NCBI GenBank assembly: GCA_014058105.1
Contig: JACGCM010001166.1
Location: 868,001 to 932,000 of the forward strand
DNA: 64,000 nt
Reading direction: 5' to 3'
Source: Kingdonia uniflora
Taxonomy: Eukaryota > Streptophyta > Magnoliopsida > Ranunculales > Circaeasteraceae
Shown piece after piece: positions 34,885-47,455 of this stretch. The number at the start of each line of letters is the position of its first letter. Position 1 is the first letter of the stretch. The notes beneath the pieces were generated by a model, which worked only from the letters and a program-made list of their open reading frames with translations, was not told the DNA's origin and ran no database searches. The position numbers and the translations under genes were made by a program.

Positions 34885-35060
34885 TTGGAAAAGTTTCCAA
34901 GTTACTCATTAGGTCTATACCAAGCTAGTATACAATTTTTGGAACCTTATGCAGTAACTCGAACGAACATCCACTACGGGGTGGAAAAATACATTTGCTC
35001 AAAGAACATCCTTGCACTGCCTGTTCTTATGGAAAATTAATTAAGCGATTACATGGGATC
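34885..35060 (+). pseudogene. Ty1/copia GAG-pre-integrase fragment
   Basis: The frame reads SNSNEHPLRGGKIHLLKEHP and CTACSYGKLIKRLHG, the Cys-containing block before copia integrase (commonly C-x2-C-x-x-GK-LI). It is cut at 35060 by the LTR of element C. It is on the same strand and in the expected order between the gag at 15.3-16.7 kb and the integrase at 47.5 kb. Confidence 0.7.
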
Positions 35061-35556
35061 TGTAGTGGCTTATTATGCATCTCGAACTCAAGCTCCATCT
35101 TCGAACATCATACGACCACTCGACCTCGTCAACATGCACGTGGCACATTTATGGCACATTACGAAATGGCTACAAAGGTTTGCTTATTATTCTCAACCTC
35201 TCTATCAACAGCTTGAATCAACAAGCACTCCGTCATTAATAAAACCGTTACAGGATAGGAAGATTAGACCGTTACACAATCAGTTTAAAGACTATCAAAT
35301 CTATATTGTAACGTCCATCATTAAGAATAATAATGGTCATCAAACGGTTATATTATAAAACCTATAAATAAGACCAGAGAAATCTAGATGAAGGATGGAT
35401 AAATCCTCACTCGTAAACTCTATACAAAACTATACAGAACATCCTTTGTAATAGCTAGCAATCTTCAATAAAATCTCTCTCCCTTTCTAAATCCTCAAGA
35501 GAGATCATAGTTTTTAACCTATTCAGAGGTTTTCCACACTAAACTTTATGGTAACA
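35061..35556 (+). repeat. 5' LTR of element C, 3' end deleted
   Basis: It starts TGTAGTGGCTTATTATGC and shares with the LTR of B the blocks TGTAACGTCCAT, TAAGACCAGAGAA and GTTTTTAACC. The TATA-like TATATTATAAAACC near 35349-35362 and AATAAAATC near 35467 mark promoter and end signals. The last ~70 bases present in B are replaced by protease sequence. Confidence 0.75.
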
Positions 35557-35569
35557 ATTACTCTTCCAA

Positions 35570-36922
35570 AGCACGATTGATTAGATGGGACTTGCCGATA
35601 AAGTACAGCCTAGTGACATTAATATCAGTAGTTTTAATGCCTCTAAAGAAAAATATGTAGGAAAGATCATACTTCCTATTACTACTGGACTAGCAACGGT
35701 TGACGTAGTATTTTACGTTATCAGCGGCATTTATGAAATCAAAGGCAGTTAGAAACTAGCTCGAGCTTGTAAAAAAATTGTTACCATCGTAACAAAACCA
35801 CCAGTACCACAGCTCGCATAGCAATTATAGCACACCACAGAGAACATTATAGATAACTCTACAGAAAACCAGCTGCCAAGTACATAAACTACAAAATAAG
35901 TCGAAATCAGTAGAGATAAATGGGGCACCTACATCGAAACTCTTTTGCCCACGATAAAGCACAATACTCTTATTCAATTTCACAAAGATAATAATGATGT
36001 CTTCGCATGGACATTCCACGAAATGTCAGGCACTTATCCAAATTTGGCTTACTACAAGCTTAGTTTAAAAGATAAAGCTGAGGCAGTCAAATAAAAATAG
36101 ATAACTTTAGCGCCAAAACTACGAGAAGAAGTCAATAAAGAGATTGATAAACTCATTGAAGTTAGTTTTATTCGATAAACCAATTACCTTGAAAAGGATC
36201 TCGAACATCATAGCAGTTCTAAAGAAAAATGGCAAAATCAAAGTATGTGTGGATTTCACAAATCTCAATAAACATACTCCAAAAGATAGTTTTCCCCTTC
36301 TAATCATCAACCATCTGCCGATTCCACCACAGGATACGAACTCTTATCCATGATGGATGTCGCATCAGCGTATAATCAGATACCTCTATTACCTAAAGAT
36401 CAAGAAAAAATGACTTTTACCACAGAGCATGGTTTATATTGCTACAAGGTTATGCCTTTCGGCCTCAAAAATGCCAGAGCCACTTACCAAAGACTGATGA
36501 CACAGATGTTTAAGGACCATCTTGGGAAAATAAGGGAAGTTTACATTGATAATATGTTGTGTAAAAGTCTCAGGAAGGAAAACCATCTCGCAGATTTACA
36601 CACGACCTTCAAAATTCTTCGATCCTAGAGAATGAGACTAAATCCTGACAAATGTCAATTCAGAGTCAGATCAGGAAAATTCTTAGGACATTTGATCAGC
36701 AAGCAAGGAATCGAGGCTGGCCCAAATCGCATTTATGCCTTATTATCTATGCCTTCACCAAAGACAAAGAAAGATGTACGGAAGATTATCGGCAAGATAG
36801 CAGCAATAAATCATTTTGCCTTTAAGTCTTCAGATCGGTGTCTACGGTTATTTGACCCCCTGTGCGAAGGGACGAAGAAAGGGAAACCTAAAAAAGATCC
36901 CGAGATCGAATGGACTACATAA
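35570..36922 (+). pseudogene. protease tail and reverse transcriptase of element C
   Basis: FNASKEKYVGKIILPITTGL is the end of the protease region. DNNDVFAWTFHEMSGTYPNL (about 35985) begins the RT. CVDFTNLNKHTPKDSFPLLI, MMDVASAYNQIPLLPKDQEK and MPFGLKNARATYQRLMTQMF follow. The catalytic box reads YIDNM (about 36543-36557) where YIDDM is expected, so a catalytic Asp is lost. RMRLNPDKCQFRVRSGKFLG and SMPSPKTKKDVRKIIGKIAA complete the domain. Stops lie at several places, including before RMRLN. Confidence 0.85.
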
Positions 36923-36934
36923 TGTGATGCAGCG

Positions 36935-37330
36935 TTGCAGGAACTAAAATGCTATTTTGGAAAACCACCAGTAATGAGTATACCCAAAGAAGGAGAAGAG
37001 CTCACGATATATTTTATCGTTACTAACGACTCACTAAGCTCAGTTCTCATCCGACTCGAAAAAAAGACTAAAAACCCGTCTACTTCATCTTCAAGACCCT
37101 CACTCCAGCAGAAACACAATATACTAAGATCAAAAAATTGCTCTTAGCTCTTGTCTATACATTACATAAGTTAAAATAATACTTCCAAGCTCATTTAGCT
37201 CGAGTAATGTCAAATTACCCCTTGTTTAAAGTTCTATCCAAACGAGAGAAATCCAGGCGAGTTCAGCAATGGTCGATTACTCTTGGTGAGCACGATATAC
37301 GTTTCAAACCACAACATTCTTAAAAAGGAC
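36935..37330 (+). pseudogene. first RNase H of element C
   Basis: MQELKCYFGKPPVMSIPKEG leads into EELTIYFIVTNDSLSSVLIR, then, after frameshifts, a YTKIKKLLLALVYTLHKLK-like stretch and SNYPLFKVLSKREKSRRVQQ. It lies in the same place as in element A and is disrupted. Confidence 0.7.
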
Positions 37331-37439
37331 AGGCAATATAAGAATTGTTAGTAGATTTTCCAATAGATGACCCTGATTGGGAAGAAGATATTACTAAAAT
37401 AAATGAAAAATAGTTCGAAGAGAAATCATATTGGATATC

Positions 37440-38092
37440 CAAGAAAGGTTGGCATCTTTTAACTGACGGTTCTGCCAGACCTGCTGGGTCAGGCCTCAGG
37501 ATAGTTCTTATCACACCTTCTAATGAAAGAATTGAGAAATCTATCTGACTCAACTTCGAAGTTACCAATAATGAGACCGAGTATGAGGCACTAATCCACA
37601 GACTAGATATGCCTCTAGAGATTAGTGTGCCCAAATTATCTGTATACACGGATTCTTTATTAATTGTGAATCATTATACAGATAAGTATCAGAAAAATGG
37701 AAAGATGGTCGACTACGCCGCAGTAGTAGCTGACAGAATGAGCAGATTTAAAAATCCTACAATCAAACACTTGCCTCATAGAGAAAACATGCATTCTGAC
37801 TCTTTTGCCTATCTTGCTGGAGTCCTCAGAACAGAAGCCCGATATTTGAAGATCGAAGTGGTATCCACTCCCAGCATTAACGTAACCAGCTCCAATGCCA
37901 TTAATACTGGGGGCGACGAAAAGGTTAAAGATGATTGGAGACAATTCCTCACATATATCGGGACAGACAACAAATTTAATGGCGAACTCCCCGAGGATGT
38001 GAATGAAAGAAGACGCCTTATAGACAATGCTAAACGATGCGTTGTCGACAGCAATCTCCTTTACAAAAAATTGGTTACTGGACCCTATCTCT
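37440..38092 (+). pseudogene. archaeal-type RNase H of element C and tether
   Basis: HLLTDGSARPAGSGLRIVLI carries the first Asp, NNETEYEALIHRL the Glu and VYTDSLLIVNHYTDKYQKNG the second Asp. ENMHSDSFAYLAGVL carries the last acidic site. A 161-codon frame (37609-38094) remains open through this and the spacer NAINTGGDEKVKDDWRQFLT before integrase. Confidence 0.85.
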
Positions 38093-38094
38093 AA

Positions 38095-38940
38095 TGTTTA
38101 TCTAATAAAGAGGCCCATGATTTCCTGCACAATTTACACGAAGGCACTTGCGGATCCCATGCAGCAGGACGGTCTTTTACAAATTGAGCTCTTACTCAAG
38201 GAGTATTTTGGCCTAAAATAAAAGCTCAAGCCATTGAATATGCAAGTAAATGTGATTCCTGTCAATGACATGGACCCAAAGTTTGAGCTCCCGCTTTGGA
38301 ACTCCATTCTAGCAAAGTTGTCTAGCCATTCAAAAGATGGGACCTCGATCTCGTGAGAAAATTCCCAACTGTACCAAGAAAATGGAAGCACTTCTTGGTA
38401 GCAACAGACTACTTCACCAAATGGGTAGAAGCAGTTTCTTTGTGTCGAACATGCAAAGACGAAGTCATCAAGTTTATATGGAAAACTATTATAATACGGC
38501 TTGGCTGCCTCCACCTCATCAGAATCGACAATGGACCACAGTTCGTTAGTTCCAAGATCGTTGATTTTCTCAACCAGCATAACATCATCCACTCTCCTTC
38601 AAATCTGTATTACCCGCAAGGAAATTAATAGGCCAAAATCTCTAACTGAACTATAGTCGACGAAATTAAAAAGCGTTTGATAGAAGAGAAGGGTAATTGG
38701 GTACAAGAATTATCACACGTGTTATGGGCATACAGAACAACACCTCCAGTATTGATTGGATGTACACCATTCTTGTTGGCATATGGTACCAAAGCAATCA
38801 TCCCTACTCAATATCATCACCCGAAGAAAATGAGTTCAAGTTGGCATGTAACATGAACTGGATTGATACCATTCTTGTTGCCTATTGCTTCCTACAGTAC
38901 GATCCTCTAATAGACAACAGACTTCCACACCTTAATTAGT
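38095..38940 (+). pseudogene. integrase of element C
   Basis: The HHCC region (LHEGTCGSHAAGRS, then SKCDSCQ) is followed by a core with WDLDLV (first Asp), TDYFTKWVEAVSLCRTCKDE, LIRIDNGPQFVSSK (second Asp) and YYPQGN. The conserved Glu region is replaced by stops. ELSHVLWAYRTTPPVLIGCT follows. The frame fades out after about 38940. Confidence 0.85.
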
Positions 38941-39186
38941 TTATCAAAAGGTCAGTACAAATATGTACGGATCACTAATTCTACTACTAGTCAAATTTTA
39001 CTACATCATAACCTTCACATTCTATCTACTATATTTCAGTTGGTATGGTACGAATAATCCCTTTTTACATTAACAAGCAAAGCCTCCTCAATCACTTGAA
39101 CTCTCAGATAGCACATCGCCACGCAAACTTTCCCCACACCCCGAAAGTCGCAGACGTATCAGTTATGGTACCCTTGAAGTAATAAT

Positions 39187-42100
39187 TTATTGTCCTTCAT
39201 TAAGCTTTCTCTTAGTAAGTGTACCGATTTTTGACATAATACGCTCCAAATACTCATTCCGCACTAGCTGCATGTCACACTGCACACCATTTGCGATCAT
39301 GCTGTTATAAACCGTGTCGCTTTCTTTTTCCAATCTCTTAAGCTCAGACACAAAAGAGGAGAGTACTACTGTCATTTCTCTATCATGCATGTCACTTGCC
39401 TCGCGCTTCACTTTGTTAGGAACAGCGAGCTTCACAATTTTTCCTTTAGCCTCATTCAGCACCACTTCCAAATTTTTCGATCTTCCATCACCCATTTTTC
39501 ATCCACAAAAGTTTTATTACGTGCTTCCATTACCGTCATGAATTCGTCCAACTATCCAAATACAACCATTGATTCCTCCATAACAAACTGATTATGATCT
39601 CTCACAATAACCTCTGCATTCAATCTTCGCTCAGCCATATCAAGATCCGCCTCCAATTTGGTCTTCGAACTAATCAATTCCCCAATTTCCATTTGGTACT
39701 CCAAAATATTTAACTCCAACACTTGAACTACGTCATCTAAAGTTCCTATCTTAAGCCAATGTTTTTTTTATTAATTCATTATGTCCGTGGTTGGCTTTCT
39801 CTAACTCTTTTACCCTAACATTAGCAGTATGCCACAGTTCTTCAAACTTACGAGCACGCCCATTTGCCTCCCTTGCCGAAGCTCGCATATCAACTACTTC
39901 CGCTTCAAGCATATTTATCCAAACTTGCAAACATTTAACACTGTCTTCTTCTTTCTTTAAACTCGCCAATAAATCTATCATTTTAATTTGCCCAGATATT
40001 AGTTCCGCCTCCTGCTGGGTTACCCGTTCTGAGATATTACCTGCATGACATTACACTTTTTCAATGTCCAACTCTTTTTTCTTTACAACCTCCTTTAATT
40101 CTTCAATTTTTTTCTACATAATGGCTAGTTCAGCCTCCTTATCTTTACGACTTTGCTCTTCAGTCACCCTCACCTCCATTTTTACATTTAGATCCGTAGT
40201 AGTTTTAAGTGCTTCCTGATGAAAATTCAAATCAGTGTTTAATTTTTCATTCAATACGCCCAATATTTCACACTGACTTTGAACTTTTGCCAGTTCCCCC
40301 TGCAGCAACAGTTAACTTTCACATACATACCAGTTCATGTATCAAAATAGTTTACATATCACAGTTAACAATTTTACTCAACAATATAATACTTGTGTAC
40401 AATCACTCCACACCTCTACTTATATCTATTTTTTCATCACAAAAAACATATTTTAATTATCATAAAAAATAGTGTACAAACATGTTGTGCATATGCAATT
40501 TGGTGAAAACTTAATTGCTTTACTTTTGTTTCCTTGAGCTACGAGAGAATTGCCCTCTATCTCCCAAACTCCTTGAACTATCTACCTGCACATCCAAAGG
40601 AGCTATAAAGGTTACCACTTCCTGTTGATGCTGCTTTTACCGTGACTGAGGTATCAGGCTCTCGACCTCCTCGTCCTCTTCTGTCAAATTTTCTCACCAT
40701 CTAGGAGCTAGTTTTTCAACAACCTTTTCCTCCTCATCATTTATAAACCACATATTTTCAGCCTTTTCATTCTTTATATCAAAGTCTTTCCCACAATCCA
40801 TCACATACTTCCTAAATTTATCCTCTACCCTCGCCAGCTCCCCTCCATAAAGCTCAATCACACTTTCTATATGACGTTCATGGTCCGTTCGAGCTGCGAC
40901 CTTTGCTCGTGACGGATACAAATGTTCCCACAATTGCATATACCCCCTGTGCAGACACTTATGCGTTTCCTTCTACAATACACCCAACGCTTTTAAATCA
41001 CCTTCTACCTTCTTTCTAACAGTTTTTTTTTTGTCAATTGATTTGCCAAGGACGTTTTTTTCTTTATACTTTGCGTTAGTACGTTTTGCAACTCTTTTAA
41101 CTCACCCTTCAATTTCTTTTGTACCTCTATTTGCTATTTCCTTATTTTGAAAAATAAAATCCTCATTGCTCTTCGATCCTACATAAAGCTAAGAGCATCA
41201 GGTAAGGGTCCTACGTCACCTCATATAAAAGATACACCAGCTCGAGATGAGTATTTTTTTGCCTCTACACTATAGTGATTACGTACTTCTTGAGCTAAAA
41301 ATAAAACTCAAGCTGGGTCAGGTACTATACCCCTTTCCTTCAAGAGCTCTACATAAGCTTCTTTTAAACCCCGCTCACTATCTACTTTGGCCTCAAAATA
41401 CAGTGTCAGAGTTACCAAAAGCTTCTGATACCTAGCTTTATCACTGGGGTCAATAAAACAAGTCAAGTCTATCGGTTATCATACTAACGCCCCCCTCTCC
41501 TCTTCTTTTCTTAAAACCCTCTCTATTTTAATTTTTGAATATCTACATTGTAGATCATATAATTCCATAAAAAATTTCTCTGAATTAAATTTAAACTGCC
41601 TTTTCTCATACTCAGTTTTATTTAAGTACCTCTTGAATACGAGTCACAGAATCTCTCGCTCTACTCAACGATCTCTCCAGGGTGAACATAGTTTTTCTCA
41701 ACTGCTCTAACTCCTACACAAATTATAAATTTTTTATTACCACACAAACATTCAAGAAGAGCACAATAAAGAAGTGCCTATCAAACTTAACAGTTTCAAA
41801 ACACACAAAACACAATCTCATCAAAGTCACGACATAATATAATAGTTTGAAACAGGATACCACAATACGATTAAATATTATTGCCGGTTTCTACCACAGA
41901 CGGAGGATCCACTTCAGTATCAGCAACTTGAACTTGCTCAGTTTTCAGAGCATGTACATTGAATGGAGCAGCAGCATCTTCTACTAGTTTGTCTTCTGTG
42001 TTTGAAGCAAAGACTATCTCATGATACCTGTTAACTCAGCCCAAATTGATATCAGCATCAGTCAACCCAAAATGATGATAAGATTGGATCAGATGGTTTC

Positions 42101-44510
42101 TCTTAGGCCTTATCTCTATAAACGCTTTTAACACAGTCTTTTCACACTCAGACAGTTTTGCATACTGCTCTTCAGCAACCTTCAACTCTTCGACTTGCTC
42201 TCCTTCTCTTTCTAAAGCTCCTCTTCGAGCTCCTTCATTCAAACTAATTGAACATCAAGCCTTTGAGTAAGCTCTCCGAACTCCTGGTTCCTCTTCTCAA
42301 TAAAACTTGTAGCTCCCTTCACCAACATCGAGAGTTGCCAATACAAGACATGAGATCAGTAAGACATATATCAATCACAATATAGTAAATAAAAAGTATC
42401 AATACGTACACAAGTTGTTTGTTCTTGAAACATCCCTTTGAGCTGCTTCGGCTTGGTCCCCGCCATCTTAAAAAACCTTTACTTTATTTCTCTCAGCTTG
42501 GCTATAGCCTTAGTATTAGTATGGTCACTACCTTTGAGCTTATGTTGTTTCATTTTCAGTAACCTTTTGTCTGCTTCTGAAGGAGCAACCTCATTCACCA
42601 ATGCTCCCCCACAATACCAGTGGCAGCCAACTTATCCCCTTCTTCCCCTTGGGCTGCTCCCACAGTAGAAAAAAAGCTTCTGGCATTGTCTTTTTTAACC
42701 TCTGAAACTTTCGCGGCTCGCTCGTGCTCCCTGCCGGAGGTAGAGGGACACCAGTCAAGTCCCCTAGAGGAAGAAGGGTCCTCTTCTTCTCAGCCATAGC
42801 TCGATTCTCATGAGCGCGCAGCACTTTGGGAACTCTGAGTCTACCCTTTTATCCCTACGGATATTCAACTCACCAAGTACTTGCTTCAACTAGACCTGCT
42901 CGAGGGCTACACAGTCCAACAAGCTCGTGTTATCAGAAAGGAATTTGGGATCAGGACCTGACAAGCAAAAACAAGGAAATGGTTAGCTGCTCAAAGACAA
43001 ACTGATGGTTGGTCAAGATGACATATGCTACTTACTTGGATTATAATATTTATGGTTCAGGACGAGCGCTGGTTCATTTGAAACCTGCATACAATTGCCC
43101 CTACACATACAAGGTGGTCAGTCCACGGTATACCAGCAGATTTGAAGTAAAAAAAACTTCAGCCTAAAGGAGTCACTAAATAGGTAATCGTTATTTCATC
43201 CTTTGACATACTTCATTCTGTAAAATTTCAGTACGTTAGCTACAACGAACTGCTTTGCAGTCCCACTCTCTCTTTACCTCGCATTCAATGCCTCACACAC
43301 CTTAATCATCTCAAATACATTCCCATTTAATTGGGTAGGGCAGCACTGCAATGTATTCATAACCCTTTTTGAAAAAGGTTGGAGGAATCCAAAGGCCATA
43401 TACGACCTAGTTTAGATAGCACAATAACCTATCATTTGGGCCTGTCATCCCTACCTCATTATAGTAAGTAAGTTTTACATCTTCACTAATGCCTTTATCC
43501 TTTTTCTACATATCCAGGCTCGGAACTTGGTAGTATACCCCTTCTTCCCCTTTTACTGGTACCAAGGTCATAAACTATAGGCATTGTTCCATCACATAAT
43601 TTCCCCATTCCTCTTTTAACTTCTTTTTCAATTTCAAATTTTTTTCCCTACATCTACTCCCTCAGGATATATGTAAAATGACTTATCTTTTACTCTTGTA
43701 TCATCTTCCTCTACAATATTACTTACTTCACAGGGTCCTCCAGCCTCTATACCTACAGTAACTTCTATCCTATCTACAATCTCTTTCATACCACTACAAT
43801 CATCATCCCTACCTGATGATGATGTTTCTTATGAACTAAATGACATTACAAATTTACTCAGGGGCTTTACATTTTTTAAACGCATACTAGACTTACAGGT
43901 ATACACAATCTTTTATCATTTTCTCTACATCTATGATTCCACACTTACGCAATTACATGTTATACCATACACATAACAAAAACAACCCCCACCTATACTT
44001 TTTACCTAGTCAAGGCATTTATTTTTAAACTTTCCAAAATAATAGAAAATCATTTTTAACTTTCCCTCTTCTTCACAAAAAAAAACAATTTTCTCTTACT
44101 AGATTTTGTTGTCATACCCAAAGCTTTTACAAACAGTAAATGATACAGGCAAACAATCATTTATTAGCCCTTACATTTCCAATTTTGACATTCCCAAATC
44201 ACTTACATACAAAGGCGATGAACAAACAACATCATACATAGAGTACTACACAATATAATCAAAACATAAGAAAAAAATTTACTAACTTGTACTAGAAGAT
44301 CCACAATCTTCTACTTTGCCAACAACTTTCACATAACGTGATTGATTGCGTTGTTTCCCTAACACAGTTCTATCACCCAATGAAGCTTTCTCAAAGAGAT
44401 TATACTCAGAACTCAAACGTTTCTTCTATAAATACTGGTTATACCACTTTTCTCTTTCTCTATAACTGTAGATAATTTATGAGGGAGAGAGAGAGAGACG
44501 ATTTTTTATA
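39187..44510 (-). pseudogene. antisense coiled-coil unit of element C
   Basis: Frames on the minus strand, opposite to pol, give GDLTGVPLPPAGSTSEPRKF (about 42760), EQVEELKVAEEQYAKLSECE (about 42190), ERHIESVIELYGGELARVED (about 40870), KVQSQCEILGVLNEKLNTDL (about 40290) and MRASAREANGRARKFEELWH (about 39885). The last frame ends at 39187. Heptad-like Leu/Glu/Lys patterns predict long coiled coils, as in the antisense unit of element A. A TATAAAAAAT box lies at 44501-44510. Introns and decay prevent a full model. Confidence 0.55.
44501..44510 (-). promoter_or_regulatory. putative TATA box of the antisense unit in C
   Basis: TATAAAAAAT on the minus strand is followed by a (CT)n-rich stretch, as in plant core promoters. 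It is in the expected place relative to the antisense frames. Confidence 0.35.
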
Positions 44511-44529
44511 CTCTCCCTCGGTTTATGAA

Positions 44530-46279
44530 ACGACGGCTCTTTCAAACACTTGTTAGTCACCCTTGCTGCCCCTGCAGGCATGTCTTTTCGTCTCACAACA
44601 TCATCATGACTTCTGTGATAACGATTACTATTATCACGTCAATCTCTACCTTCAACCATTAAACAAATCATTCCCTCCTTCCCAAGACAATCTAAACGAT
44701 CCAATATCTTACTTTTATACTCAGCCAAGATCATGCCATAATATACGTCATTCCTAAAATAGCTAAATATTTAAAATTCAAAATTATCTGCACAATATTT
44801 GCTACATAGGCAGTTGTAATCCACAATATTCACCACATAGGCAGTTCAACAAACACATTGATCTTATTTTTTCCAGTTCGTAGATTCAATCTGTATTATT
44901 TTATATTCAACAGATAACAAAAATAAAACACTGCAAACAGATTACTTATTTATTTCAAGCTTTCCAAGTTCGAGCTTACAATCACATGTAGTTACATTTA
45001 AAGCAGCCTGGATGATTTACTTCACCACATGGAATTATCTCCCCTCCTGCTACTCTCTCATCCTTTTCAGGAATTTTGTCTCATGCGATCTCTCGAACAA
45101 CTTCTTCTCACAAAGTTGCATCCAGCAGCAACTCACGAAATACATCATACCATAAATAACGATCATACTCTGCACGCCTACCTTCGTCATCTAACCCACC
45201 CAACTTCAACGGCCACTCTGGTAACACAGTATTATAAGGCAACATGCAAAAGTACCGCTCACAGAGTTCAACCACTTTGATGTTTTACCTACCTGCCACT
45301 GCATGACGAATACGCTGGGAGCGTGTCCTCGCCATGATCACTTCTAATCAACCAACAACAAGCTTTTCCTGTAGAAGATACAAGGCATAACATCTAAGGG
45401 TCAACATTTTATAAAGCAAGTATGAAGATATATTTACACCACTAATGTTGCCTACCTAACAGATTTTGAGAAAAGATATATTTTACAAGAATAAATTTTG
45501 GAAACAAGAATATCATCAAAAATTCGAGAATATTTTGACAGCTACTACTTTCCATTCTACGAAGTATATCCTTAGATCTTATTTGCTTGCTTCGTACAAA
45601 TAACACATCCGTAAAGGTGAAGTTCGCACAAAATATTGAATTACGTCCAGCAGTATCTCCAACCAAGCACCTACAGACATATATTATATATACTTACCTA
45701 CATCAAGACATTTTCCAGTCAGTTCGAAACAAAAACTCCTACATATACCAAACTCCTCTCAATCAGTAAGATCATAGCAGCGTTCACCAAACGACCTCAT
45801 CTATATTGTTGAACTTCCCTTTTTCAACCTCACTTCGTACTACCTTTACTTATAAATGTACTAAGTTTACTATAGTTTGATTTGTTCAGGACCATCCTAC
45901 CGCAATTTGATGTCTCATAGCTTGCACCAGCTAAACCTCTTTTAGTTCGACACAAGCGTCTGTGATACTTCAACATATGTCAAAAATTCGTTTTCACCAT
46001 TTTTACATCCTCACATTTTGATTCGTCAACAGTTTGAGTTACTTTCTCAGTTCGCGATTCCCTTTATCAAACAAGGCAATTTACAAGTATGCTAAACATA
46101 TAAGTATTAGTTCGAAATACCATACAAAATTGGCTGAACAAGAAGTTTTTATTAGCTCGAATGTTTCTTACATTTCAAAATTTACAAAATACTTTACCGA
46201 TAACAAATCATCCAAACAATGATACATATCACTTTACAGACTATATTACATTAGTTCACAACCCGAAACTCTTCTTTAA
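44530..46279. other. unassigned, probably 3' part of element C
   Basis: No LTR of the B/C family and no coding motif were recognised. The stretch is rich in CTTCGA/TTCGAA words like the Tat elements, which suggests it is element sequence. Confidence 0.35.
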
Positions 46280-46417
46280 GAAAAGAAAATAGCAGCAACA
46301 GAGCCTGAAGATGAAAATTTGAAGCATGCTTCCAATTTCTATTCTTTTGCAAAAATGGCCCAGGCAATCCAGGAACTAGAAATCACTGAGGAAGCTACTA
46401 ATCCACAATACGATTGA
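46280..46417 (+). other. unidentified coding-like fragment
   Basis: A 45-codon frame reads ATEPEDENLKHASNFYSFAK, MAQAIQELEITEEATNPQYD, then a stop. Its amphipathic, acidic composition looks protein-like. It ends six bases before the LTR of element D, which may have inserted beside or into it. No family is recognised. Confidence 0.25.
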
Positions 46418-46423
46418 GAAGCT

Positions 46424-46865
46424 TGTGTTAGTAGATAAATACGAAGAACGCCAATCGGTTTAGAAAAATAGAGAATTCGATTACTCAAAATGAAGTAATT
46501 ACAAGAAGAAAAACTCTCAAAACCTAGGTTTCTCTCAGAACTCTTTCAGATCTAGCATAACCTAGAAAATAACCTAAGTTCCCTTTATATACTAGGGAAC
46601 TCAAAAAATCATAAAGAACGGATCTCGAGGAAAAACAACACCTGAGATTACAAAACAACGCCAAAGTCGTTTGAACGACTTTACGCCTAATTGGTCTAAA
46701 CCCTAGAAAAGTAGACCAACTCATTCGAACGAAACCAAACTCATTCGAACAAAAATATGGCTCTAGGCCAAATTCCAGAGGATATGACAACTCGTTCGAA
46801 CGATACTCAAAGTCGTTCGAACAACTTTGATAAATCTTCAAAATACACTAGATCCTCCTGGATCA
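46424..46865 (-). repeat. 3' LTR of gypsy element D
   Basis: On the minus strand it starts TGATCCAGGAGGATC, directly after a polypurine tract, and ends TACTAACACA. A TATATAAAGG box is at 46583-46592. Five copies of a motif around CGTTCGAACGA lie in the U3 part (46666-46825). Confidence 0.7.
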
Positions 46866-46867
46866 TG

Positions 46868-46880
46868 CCCCCCCCCCCCC
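46868..46880 (-). other. polypurine tract of element D
   Basis: A run of about 13 G on the minus strand lies two bases before the LTR start. This is where plus-strand DNA synthesis is primed in LTR retrotransposons. Confidence 0.7.
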
Positions 46881-47455
46881 TTTAGGAGCCCTGAGCTCCT
46901 GCTCAAGCTAGAACTGTAGATGTGGGAACGCGGCGATGCCCAATTCCTTGTTGTACCACTTCGACTTACTTGGTAGCTGACCCTTCTTTCCAATTCAAAA
47001 CGAATCAATAACACCCCGTCTTGTAGTATGAACCTTCCACTCGAGAATACCATCCTCCGACAATGGATCTTCTCTTTCCATCCATAAGTCACCAACTGAC
47101 AGTAGGTGAGTATCGATTGCAGAGTCTTCATCTAAAAGAGACGGCTAAAACAGCTTCAAATGCTCGGCATTAATCACCGAATACATCTTCATGAAAGGTG
47201 GCAAATTCAACTGGAATGCATTGTCACCAATCTTCTTGAGAATCAAAAACGGACCATAATGGATAGGTTTGAGCTTCTTACATTTCCCCTTAAGTCGTTT
47301 CTTACCCAAATGTAACCAAACGAGGTCGCCTTCAAGAAAATTACACTCAACCCTATGCTTGTCGTGGTGAGCCTTATACTTCGCTTGAGTCTTCTTCAAC
47401 TGAGCTTCACCCACCTCATGAACCTTGCTGATCTTCTCAATGAACCTATTACAGG
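46881..47455 (-). pseudogene. integrase C-terminus of gypsy element D
   Basis: The frame at 47414-47145 reads KTQAKYKAHHDKHRVECNFL, EGDLVWLHLGKKRLKGKCKK, LKPIHYGPFLILKKIGDNAF and NAEHLKLF. This is the GPY/F-type end of Ty3/gypsy integrase, nearest by eye to chromovirus/Reina-like elements. A stop follows, then a divergent tail to the polypurine tract. Everything upstream (RT, RNase H, catalytic core) is missing because copia sequence begins at about 47456. Confidence 0.8.

Larger units (their letters stand above)
35061..45000 (+). mobile_element. Tat-type retrotransposon C (same family as B), 3' end unclear
   Basis: The order is LTR (35061-about 35556), protease tail, RT, RNase H, archaeal RNase H, integrase (to about 38940), then a long antisense unit (39187-about 44510). 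PBS, gag and most of the protease are absent: the LTR runs straight into protease C-terminal sequence, so an internal deletion joined them. No 3' LTR was found before element D at 46424. The end coordinate is only an estimate. Confidence 0.8.
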
